A DNA stretch of 64,000 nt, taken from the NCBI GenBank assembly GCA_008638375.1, contig CM018031.1, forward strand, positions 64,202,688-64,266,687. Direction: 5' to 3'. A program made the translations under genes and the position numbers. Of this stretch, positions 39,176-48,998 are shown piece after piece. Below the pieces are notes generated by a model that did not search any database, was not told the origin of the DNA, and saw only the letters and a list, made by a program, of their open reading frames with translations. Positions within the stretch are counted from its first letter, which is position 1. Each line of letters starts with the position of its first letter. This stretch comes from Nyssa sinensis (lineage: Eukaryota; Streptophyta; Magnoliopsida; Cornales; Nyssaceae).

Positions 39176-40384
39176 AAGCAGTCAAAATGACTAAGAAAAC
39201 AGTCCTTTGTTAATACTAGAGGTTCCTTTTTGACAACATTTTAGAGAACTGCAAGAATTTTCAATACACTCTCCACATAAACTAAGGATGTCAATTTTTG
39301 ATATAACACAATTACACTACTAAAAATATGAAGTTAAAAAATTTGAATTAAACATAAATGAATTGGATCATTGACACATATAACATAATTAATAAACATG
39401 TATTATTTAAATTTTAGTAATGTTAACTCATTTATCGCGACCTAACATTATTAATTATAAAAAAAAAAATAACGAGTTAATTCACCTTACATTGAAAGTT
39501 TATCAAAATTTAAAAATTTTTTACTTATAAAAAGGATTTTACTTTGATTTAACCTAGTATTCAAAGTTTACTGAACTTAAAAATTAATAATGTTAAATTA
39601 AAATCGACACATACTTTTAAATATATATGCATTGACACAACTGATAGCACAAATCAACGCCCTAACAAAAATCATACGCTGAATCTCACTTCATTGGATT
39701 TGAGGGGTTACTGTTTTTGATTTCTTTATTGACTTTATAATCAGAAGCGGCTATCATCAGAACCTTCCCGACGACGCTCTGATCTCTAGTTGTTGACAAA
39801 AAATTTAAAACAGAAAACTTTCAGACTAGAAAATATCAACTTCAGGTAAGTACTAAGGACCCCAATAGAGGAAGCCTCACAAGCCATCTTATTAGCTTTT
39901 AATTGTAGAGAACAACCATGACAGTAACAGCTAAGCAGTGTCACTTCTCATCAATTGGGTGGCTAAACAATTTGCAGTGTTGAAGCTTCATGATTAGATT
40001 GAACTTGAAATTATAGCAATTGACAATAAAAGCAATGGACATTCATCTAATTCTGGAAGGAAGAATGCAACTCTCGAATAATCACATGCCAGAGGCAGTC
40101 TGGATTCATTAAAAACACAGAATTCCATTTTTGTAGCAAACACTTTGAATCAAACCACAATTACAGATTATAGAATGGTGCCCTGTATCAATGTCATTTC
40201 GCCATCCAGATCAACATTTGGCACAAAGTATAACGTAGATGAATGCTATTTCAACAAAATCTCGTAAACCGGACATAAACATCGCTAAACCTCATCCTGC
40301 AGCAAGACAACCCAGTGAAGCCCTCTGGAAAGAGGGTAAGATAACTGATGGTGTTTACATAACCACATGCCCCAAAAATTGCAA
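38354..40384. other. intergenic DNA with a TIR-element copy
   Basis: No gene found. A (TA)n array lies at about 39132-39170. The family A element copy at 39285-39664 is listed separately. The rightmost part should be the 3'UTR of the SmD1 gene. Confidence 0.4.
39285..39664 (+). mobile_element. non-autonomous TIR element, family A copy 3 (shorter)
   Basis: It starts AAGGATGTCAATTTTTGATA and ends AAATCAACGCCCTAA, an imperfect inverted pair. The interior shares CGACCTAACATTATTAATTA and the TACTTATAAAAAGGATTTTA stretch with copies 1 and 2. It is shorter than its relatives (about 380 bp) and more decayed. Confidence 0.45.
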
Positions 40385-40398
40385 TCAATGCAGCATAG

Positions 40399-43300
40399 CT
40401 AACGGCCTCGACCACGTCCGCGGCCACGGCCACGGGCCCGACCTCGTCCCAAAGGCCTCCCTAAATTTGAAAGGGCAAGAAAAAAATATCAAAAGAAGTT
40501 ATACACAAAAGGGCCAAAGGTTAACTAAAACTTGTACCAAAATGCAAGTAATAGTAGCCAGAAAGATATTTGCAATACCAGCAGTTGGCCTTCTTAGGCT
40601 TGACCCTAGGTGTCTCTTCCACCAGCAAAGTCTCAAGATTCAAGCTGTCAGGAAGGATATAGTACCGAATATTGTTACCCCTCACACTAAGGTGGTCCAG
40701 AGTCACTGGATTTTTTCCCTTTAGTGTAAGTTTTACTGTCTTTAAATGTGTGTTCATACTAATATCCACACCTATAGCAAATCAATAAAGCCACTGGTCA
40801 GAAATTCTCGTTCGTGCAGCTAAACAAATTTAAACTGCAAGCATGTGTTTCTCTCAGTAAATAGCCCGACAACTTTATTGGAATAAAATGCACATCCATT
40901 TAAGCCTCTCCAGTTATCTTTTGTTTTCTTTTCAAGTATCAGTCTCTCCAATTATCTGTTACTCAAAACACAAGTAGTGACAATATAGAAAGCTGTTTAC
41001 TTAGTTTGGACAAAAAATTTGCATGAAAAAAAAGAGCTACAAGAATGCTCAATTACAAACTTATTTATCAGAATGAACCTTCCATTACAACGAAAAATCA
41101 TCTTGTACACACTCAAAACTTTTCATGGGCTTGATAAGTGGTGCAAAAGCATCATTCAATAAATGCCGTTTGACATTGTGCAACTTCTAACAGTGGAAGT
41201 ATTATTGAGAAGCTTGATAACCAAGAGTCTATCTAATAGAAAGTTCTGCACAAAAAAAAAAAAAGAAACAGAAAATCCTAAAGTCGAGCATATCAGCACG
41301 GAAGAAAAGGTTGCTCTGGGAAATAAACATTGGTATTGCCAAGTACAAATCTAGAATTATACTGTGATACAACAAATGCAATTCACATCACTTAGCTGGT
41401 ACATCTCAGGTATCGCATAAGATTTAGCACGTCATACATATGTTGTGATACAACAAATGCAATTCACATCACTTAGTGTCACAGGGTCAATTCTTTGCAC
41501 TGGAATTTTTTTCCCCTGTGATGGCTTTGCCACCGGCATCCAACCACTCAAAATTGCCCACAAACACCCATAGAAAGTGTTAAACACAATAAACAAGCAT
41601 CCACATATTACAGGGAAATCACCTCCAACGGCCCAACCTTTTATTCACTAACATTGTTTATGAATACAAAGGGCATTCAAGCAAACGGGGCACACCGCAC
41701 ACACTGTAACACTATGTTACACCCTCTGTGTGTCATTGCAGGAGCCATGACAGCTATATATACACAACAGCAGTTGACACCCCCAACTGGCTAGGGTGTG
41801 CTGGACCAACCAGCAGTAAGCACATAAGATGCAGTTGACATCCCCAGCTGCTATGACATCTGGTACCAACCAGATTTTGCCACAGAGCCTGGACAGTTTC
41901 CAAACACAACTACTAGCAAGCACATAAGACGCAGTTGACATCCCTAACTGCTAAGACATCTGACACCAACCAGATTTGGCCATAGAAGCTGAGCAATTTC
42001 CAAACACAATTGTCAGCCTTGTTGTATGCTTCAAACCAGCGCCACTTGTACACAGCTACATGTAGACAAGCCCAACTGCTTGCAACCACTGCCTCATGTG
42101 AACTAATCGCAATTCGCCACGCCAACATGTGTCCACACATGTCCAAATCTGATTATATCTCGTGTCTAAAGCCATCCATGTGTCAAGGCACGCACCTAAG
42201 CCACTCCAAGTGTCTTGGATCACTTGAACCAAACAAGTACACTGAGCCATAAGCCCCATATCACACCCAGCCACTAGTTGTGGCAACCCACCCTACCCCC
42301 ATTGGCTTGGTCTTTATATCCTTGACATGCTAGGCTAAGCCTATCCCATGTGGCCTATGCCTTTGAGCCATGCACTACAAGTCAACCTACTAAATTCATT
42401 TTAGTCAGCCACAACCCCCTGAGTTACCAAGTCAGCCACCGAGCCAAGCCCTACACACTGACAAAATATAGGACTGAGCAAGCCTTGCCATGCCCATGAC
42501 TTGCCCCTTTCATGCCTCCATGCCTTGGGGTGGAGAGGGAGCTCACTCCCAATATATTTTTTTGATCGATAAAGTAATTTTATTATAAACAAGGCACCCG
42601 AGAAGGGCAACCCTCCATACAAAAAAAAGGACCGGCCTACAAAATAATTACAGCCTAAGATCCCTCAAAAAATCCATAAACCTATGTAAATATATCGGAT
42701 ATTCCTCCTTAATTCAAAAGAAAAGAGTTTTTATAAAATTATTTTTAAACTTCCATATGTGAGACTCCATTCCGTCAATAATTCTTCTATTTTCGCTCCC
42801 TCCATAAGCACCAAACCAGACAATCGAAACCATCCTCTGAGCTATACACAACTTCTTTTTAATCTTCGCTGCACCTCCAAGACAAAAGCACTTCCTTGAA
42901 GGATTTTGTACAAAACCCATGAGCATCCAAAAATCCCCAAGCTAATAGGAACAACCATGCTTCCTTGCAAACCCGCCAAAAAATACAAAATGCCACCAAG
43001 TCATGCCAACCACCCTTGGCTCTACTTAATAACTTCAAAATAAGGCATGGTATGCCTCTCCATGGCCATACCACACTTAAACAATTCAATACTAAGGCAT
43101 GGCACGCCTCCCCATTCCCATGCCATCCATGTCAACCTAGTGAGTGGCTGACACTTAGCCAATACATCTTGAGTATCATGTAAGATTTAGCAAGTCACTA
43201 AAACTATTGTTAAGTTGTGAGTGTGTGTGGGTAAGAGATTTGTTGTGATACAGCTAAGTAATAGTTCACTGAACCGACACTGAAAGTAATAGTTGAACAC

Positions 43301-45625
43301 ACCATTTATCAACTTCTTACAACATTCTAGAAATTCAAGTTGAACTTTTAAACTTATTATTTCGATTATTGCCATTATAATAGAAATTCAGCAAAAGCAT
43401 AAATCTTTGAAGAGTATACAATTAATATAGCAGTCTCCAGAAAAAATAAAAGCATAAAACTCTCTAAATAAATTATTAAATATGCATATTGATTTTGTGG
43501 CATATATATGAGGTGTCCAACACCTTAATTGAATCATAAGTATGGCAATATTGTAAACATTATAGTAATGTAGTGGAACTTAGTCAAATCCTTGAAAGCT
43601 CTTACCCAATTACAAAAAAAAAAAAAAAATCCATGTAGGATGTGTGCATGATTTAAATTTCTCAACAAAAAACAATCCATAAGATGGATGTCATATATCA
43701 GACATTGCATTACTACATTTGAGTACCCATAGGCATCAAACAATAGATAATAGAGTATCAAATATACTAGTGACACATCATCAACCCATCTAAAAAGCGA
43801 AATCACTAAAACCATAGAACAATTCCTTTTTCAAGCCACATCACCTTTTTCCACTTAATTACATATGAGATTCCAGCAACTTTTTTCAAAAAAATTCACT
43901 TCAATGACAACTTGTAATACTATTTCTTCTCTTGACTGGATGTGCTGTTTCATATACTCAAATTGAGAGGCTTCTCTACATTCACTGCCATTTAATGTTT
44001 GAGACGTTGAACAATTACCCTTACTCTAGAACATTCACTAGATGCAGTTAGAGGATGTCCAAAAAGCAAGAACACTAGAAACTTAATAGTTAACACGACA
44101 CTAAAGGGGGTTTAATATAGAGCTATCAATTTGTGACACAACACGATAACACGACATGGAGTTAATGAGTTTGAGTTGAGATTAAATGAGTTTGAGTCAT
44201 AAACGAGTGAACACGATTATTAAACAGGTCAAGTTAAGATTAACACACGGGTTGCACGATTAATACAGATAAACACGAATCATTAAGAATATGTTATATA
44301 TTTATATGTAATAATTAATAGTTTTTATAAGTATAAGAAAAAAATTATTATTATTTATATTATAAGTATTTATAAAAAAAATTAAAAGTATTACATTTTA
44401 ATTTAATAAAAATATACAAGAAAAAATAAAATAAAATAAGGAGAATATCTTAACAAGAACATTTATTAAACGAGTTACACATGTATTAAATGTGTCAAAA
44501 CCCGTTACATGTGTTAATCGTGTTAATGTTAATCTGATTATTTATTAAATGGGTTAAATGAGTTGTGTCGTGTCAACCCGTTTATTATACGTGTCATATT
44601 AAGGTCGAGAGTTATGACACAATTAGTCATGATCGAGTTGACCCATATAATCAAATACTCATACCTTGACAAGACACGACACGATCGACACCCTCTAATT
44701 TAATATGGGAGTAGTTCTGCGTGTGTTTCCGCCAGGATGTGTGGTGTTAGGCATGGATTGCTTTTCTGCAGACAATCGACAATAAAATAACTCCTATAGG
44801 TAAGGCCCAAGTGTAGCTATCCAATTAAATTGTTGAACTGTATGTGTGGTGTTTAGGTATGGATTGCTTTTCTGCACAAATTGACAATAAAATAGCACCC
44901 ACGTGCTGATTCATTCAACCTAGAATGTGGATAACTCCAAAAAGATGGGTGTATAATTGGGTTACCTTTAAGAGCCATTGAGCCAAAGTAAATCTCAAAT
45001 CACAAGGGACAGATCATATTATTATACTAAAGACATCAGTGTTATATATAAAATAATTAAATAATTTGAAACTATTGGAAATATTTTCGGTAACATATGA
45101 AGAAAATTATATGAGTGATTCAATTTCAGACTAAAAGGAATGTCTCATATGCACAAACACGAACAAAGGTAACCAAAACAGCAAATGTTGCCCATAAATA
45201 CCACACTAAGTTATTCTACCGGTAGCTTTACTATGAGATGATTTTATTTCAGGGGGAAATCATAGCTTCATTCAACTGCCAGTAGTACAACAACTAAGCT
45301 CAAACGAAATGATCTCTTTTGATTATTTGGGGAGGGGGGGGGGGGCAATAAGAGTCAAAATTTCCTTTATGTTCTTTCGTTTTCTCACTAACCAAGCGCA
45401 GAGAGAGAGAAACACCTGTTATGGTGCCGTGAACAACGGTGCCGTTTTTGAGTTCAATCGACACAGTCTCGTTGTTCAACTTCATCAAAAACCTGCTTAT
45501 ATCAATTTTTTTTTTTTAAAAAAAAAAAGAGCAAAAATAACGGATTAATGTTTACATTGACGATAAAATACGGCAAGAAGCTAGAGAGAGATAGAAGATA
45601 GAGAAAGAGACCTGACAAGCTTCAT
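40399..45625 (-). CDS. SMD1: small nuclear ribonucleoprotein SmD1 (one-base insertion in exon 3)
   Basis: Four exons: 45612-45625 (14 coding nt, MKLV), 45416-45492, 40579-40771 and 40399-40460. The Sm fold is complete: [60 protein letters not shown] and [11 protein letters not shown]. The last exon encodes the Arg-Gly-rich tail ([12 protein letters not shown]). SmD1 belongs to the seven-member ring on U1, U2, U4 and U5 snRNAs in the spliceosome. Exon 3 carries one extra C on the plus strand near 40589. As written, the frame after KPKK becomes ANCW..., loses the RG tail and stops at 40385. With that base removed the protein is 114 aa, the normal size. Intron 3 is about 4.6 kb and holds a LINE tail, a tandem repeat and a TIR element. 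Sequence error is likely, though a diverged copy is possible. Confidence 0.88.
41364..41476. repeat. 32-bp direct repeat, 81 bp apart
   Basis: GTGATACAACAAATGCAATT continuing to CACATCACTTAG occurs at 41364-41395 and again at 41445-41476 without mismatch. It lies in SmD1 intron 3. Confidence 0.8.
41762..42017. repeat. 100-bp tandem repeat with partial third unit
   Basis: Unit 1 (41818-41917) and unit 2 (41918-42017) share AAGCACATAAGAYGCAGTTG and ACCAACCAGATTTKGCCA at a 100-bp period, with scattered substitutions. A partial, more diverged unit precedes them (about 41762-41817, with GCAGTTGACACCCCCAACTG). Non-coding; in SmD1 intron 3. Confidence 0.8.
42541..43090 (-). mobile_element. 5'-truncated LINE 3' end
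   Basis: Minus-strand broken frames match the extreme C-terminus of plant L1-type LINE ORF2 after the zf-RVT region: [20 protein letters not shown] and [19 protein letters not shown]. They are followed by the 3' tail whose plus-strand form reads TTTTTTTGATCGATAAAG near 42552. The 5' end appears cut near 43090. Shared tail sequence links it to 51391-51900. Confidence 0.6.
44119..44698 (-). mobile_element. non-autonomous TIR element, family A copy 4, with 8-bp target duplication
   Basis: A 580-bp element flanked by a perfect 8-bp repeat TTTAATAT (44111-44118 and 44699-44706). Read on the minus strand it begins AGAGGGTGTCGATCGTGTCG and contains TTGTCAAGGTATGAG, as copy 1 does (GTCAAGGTATACAT). 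The plus-strand start AGAGCTATCAATTTGTGACA is the imperfect partner end. Internal words include ATTAAACAGGTCAAG and AACACGATTATTAAAC. An 8-bp duplication is typical of hAT elements. In SmD1 intron 3. Confidence 0.65.
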
Positions 45626-45849
45626 TGTTGGCAACGGGAAGTAGACAGAAACTAGCAGCAAAGCCTAAGGGGTAGACAGGGTTTAGGGCAAGGGCTTGGC
45701 CTTGGGCTTGGGCTGAAGCTAAATGGCTAAAGCCTTCCCAACTCCAAGGGACGACGTCGTACTTGAAATGTTGAGCAGCCTCGCTAAAACAGAACAATTT
45801 TACAACATAACGGCTATCATGGTTCGCTTTTCGTATGAAAGCCCGCTTC

Positions 45850-47203
45850 AATATATTTTTATTTTGGTATAATGATACTTGCTTTGTAAAAACTATTTTT
45901 AAAATAACACTGAACTTCTTTTTTGATTCATGTATTAGTTATAAATTTTTAGCTTACTAATGCCTTTGTTACTGCCGGAGACAAAAATCCATGATTTAAA
46001 CAAATAATTTTCTTTTGTTTTTTAATTATATATTTTGAATAACTACCTATAGTAATTATAGCACCACAATACCAAAAAAAACATATTTCATAAATGTCTA
46101 AAACATGCTATAATTATGGAATATTATAGAATTTATTTCTTGGTTTTTAAAAAATCAAGGATGTAATATGCGTAAATCAATGAATTTAATAATATAATTA
46201 TCCTGTCATAAGATTCTAATTATTATGTGAAAGTGACTATGACGTGAAATTTATGCTTGTAATTATGCACTAGATTACAAGAGTCTTTTAAGACGTTTTG
46301 AGTCTTAATTAATCGTAAGATAAAAGAGTGATAGAGAACTTGAGAGTAATTTATCGAAATTTAAAGAGATTTTTAAATATAATTTGAAATGAATAAACCA
46401 AGTTAACGAATTTTATATAATTTAATATTTAACTTATTATAAATCTTAAAATATAAAAATATATATACATTATATTTAATTAAATTAGATCATTAACTGA
46501 TCGAATTTATTTAATTCATATCTAATTTTAATCAAATTATGAAATTAAATTTTGTTTGTAAAATATCAAAATAAATGTAACAAACTCAAATCGGATCAAC
46601 ATACACCCTATTAAAAATACAAAGACCATACTTGACATGAAATAGTAAATTCATAAAATAAAATAAAGATTATTTATTTAAATAAAAAAAATGCTTGAAA
46701 TGAATTTTAATAAAATATTTATTTTATAAAATATATATTTTCAAACATTACTAAACAAAAATAATAAATCAAAAAATTAAATATTTTTTAAATACACAGT
46801 TCACCTTACCAAATATGACTGTAAAAATATTCGTAAACTCAGTTAGACATTTTTATTTTTATTTTTTTTTATTTTCTGAGATTTCAGTACATGTCTGGCC
46901 TCTAAATAATGACGCCATCAATAGCAATGTCCTGCCCAGTTGCCCACTGAAGTGGAAAAGTGAGGTCCTACTTCCATAAACCATGGATCTGCTCCTACCG
47001 GATTAACACTGGCCAAGACCCCATGCCCCAAAATCAAATGACCAGATCCTTAGATCCATCACCTCCAAATCCATACAATGCAATTGTAATCTCCTCCTTG
47101 TTTGAATAAATTGGTGTATGCACTTGTTTTCAGCCATTCCAAACTCCAAATGTCAAGCTACTTTTCTGAGTTAGTGAAAAAACAAACCCAAACTCCAAAC
47201 GCA
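45850..47203. other. intergenic DNA between SmD1 and the aspartic protease
   Basis: Very AT-rich, no gene. The part around 46330-46610 resembles a dispersed repeat ending ACATACACCCTATTAAAAAT. Both flanking genes are transcribed outward from here, so both promoters lie in this 1.4 kb. Confidence 0.4.
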
Positions 47204-48506
47204 ATGCCTCGCCTGTTCATCGTCTTCGCTGCGTTCTCTCTTTTTCTTTCTTCTTCTCACTCGGCCCTTCTCAGCCCCATCAAAAAAGACCATTCCACTC
47301 GTCAGTACACCCTGACAGTTTACCTAAAAACACCTCTCCAACCCACCAAATTACTGCTCGACCTTGGCGCCTCCTTCAGCTGGGTCGACTGCACACAGAA
47401 CTACACCTCCACCACTTACCACTACATCCCCTGCTATACCCCTCTCTGCGATTCCCTCCACTCACTCGCTTGCTCCAACTGTTTCGACCCGCCCGGTCCC
47501 GGTTGCGCCAACAACTCGTGCTCCCTCTTCCCCGAAAACTCCGTCACTCGCCAGACCATCATTGCAGAAGCACTCGTCGACTCGCTCGCGTTGCCCACCA
47601 CCGACGGTCGTAACCCTGGTCGACTCGCTCTCGTTCCCGACTTCGTCTTCTCCTGTTCCAAGACCTCTTTACTAAAAGGCCTCGCGAAGGGCGTTAGCGG
47701 TTTGGCCGGTCTGGGCCGCTCGAACATTTCGCTCCCGGCGCAGGTTAGCTCCGCCTTCTCTTCGCCTTACTTGTTTGCGATGTGCCTGTCCGGTTCGCCG
47801 TCAGATCCCGGCGTGGGTTTTTTTAACACCGGTGGGCCCTACTATTTCTTGCCTGGAATTGACCTCTCAAAATCAATGATTTACACCCCACTCATTTTGA
47901 ACCCAGTAGGTAGCACCATAATAACTTACCTACACCCGTCTGATGAATACTTTATTGGGGTCACTTCTGTAAATGTCAATGGCAAGGCCGTACAGTTCAA
48001 CAACACACTCTTGACCATTGATGAGAACGGCATTGGTGGGACCAAGATCAGCACCGTCAATCCATACACTGTTCTGGAGACATCGATTTATAAGGCATTT
48101 ACGGAGGCATTTGTTAGTGAATCTGCTGCGCTCAACCTTACAACTACGAACCGCGGTCAAGCCATTCAGTGCGTGCTACCCAGCTGCTGATGTTTCGAGT
48201 ACGCGAGTGGGACCGGCTGTTCCGACCGTGGATCTTGTGATGCAGAGTGATGATGTGTTCTGGAGGATATTCGGAGCGAATTCGATGGTTAGGATTGCGA
48301 GAAAGGATGCGGATGTGTGGTGTTTGGGGTTTGTGGATGGTGGGACCAATCCTAGGACGTCCATAGTGATCGGAGGGCATCAAATGGAGGATAATCTTCT
48401 ACAATTTGATCTAGGCTCGAAGCGACTCGGATTTACTTCTTCAGTTCTGGTTCACCGTACCACTTGCGCTAACTTCAACTTCACTACCAACAGCAATTTG
48501 AAATAA
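47204..48506 (+). CDS. EDGP / basic 7S globulin-like aspartic protease homologue (one-base insertion)
   Basis: Single exon. A signal peptide (MPRLFIVFAAFSLFLSSSHS) leads into an A1-type fold: LLLDLGASFSWVDC, a Cys-rich block with GPGCANNSCSLFPENSV, VSGLAGLGRSNISLPAQVSS, FAMCLSG, GGTKISTVNPYTVLETSIYK, then RVGPAVPTVDLV, WRIFGANSMV, TSIVIGGHQMEDNLLQFDLG and TTCANFNF. This is the family of carrot EDGP, soybean basic 7S globulin and TAXI-type xylanase inhibitors: secreted and mostly non-proteolytic. The first active site reads DLG instead of DTG and the second region lacks DTG, consistent with an inhibitor or receptor role rather than catalysis. One extra G in CGCGGTC at 48155-48156 shifts the frame and would stop the protein at 48190. 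Without it the product is 433 aa, the usual length, so a sequence error is the simplest reading. An upstream in-frame Met at 47102 is less likely because it precedes the signal peptide. Confidence 0.88.
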
Positions 48507-48589
48507 ATAAAAATAAATGTAGATGATGATCTGATCTGTGATTGTTCATCTATTGAGCACAAATTTATGACTGTTTCCAAGCTTTGCGT

Positions 48590-48900
48590 CAGTTTTTGTA
48601 ATCTAAAGAAATGATTTTGGGTCTGTTTTTGTAATCTATAGAAATGGCAAGTCATGTTGAAATCATCGCTAGACTAAAAAGGATAGCCAATTTGCATTTG
48701 TCCATTGGCAAAAATAAAACAATTCCAATGCTGATCAACAATTGTTACAGGTGCCAAGGGAAGAAATTTTTAACCGAATCCTTTACATTGAATAGCCAAT
48801 TTGCTTTTGTCCAATTGGCAAAAATAAAACAATTCAAATGCTAATTAACAATTGTTACTGGTGCCAAGGGAAGAAATTTTTAACTGAATCCTTTAAATTG
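48590..48900. repeat. 110-bp tandem duplication downstream of the protease gene
   Basis: Units at about 48684-48793 and 48794-48900 share AGCCAATTTGC, TTGGCAAAAATAAAACAATT and GTGCCAAGGGAAGAAATTTT. Just before them, a shorter duplication of TTTTTGTAATCTAWAGAAATG occurs at about 48594 and 48629. Non-coding; lies between two convergent genes. Confidence 0.8.
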
Positions 48901-48998
48901 AGACATAATGATTTACATTTTATTATTTATAATACATGAATGGAATTCCAGGGAAATGGAGTTACCAAATTCCTTCCTTTGCCATTTTAAGAAATTGG

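Noticed and set aside
41717..42286. Several 70-80-codon frames on both strands
   Set aside because: They arise from the 100-bp tandem repeat in SmD1 intron 3 and resemble no protein.
45552..45851. Minus-strand frame of 99 codons overlapping the SmD1 start
   Set aside because: It lies in the likely 5'UTR of SmD1 in another frame and runs through exon 1 into the intron; no similarity to any protein family.
47364..47727. Frames of 97-103 codons inside the protease gene
   Set aside because: Shadow frames of the GC-richer protease coding sequence.
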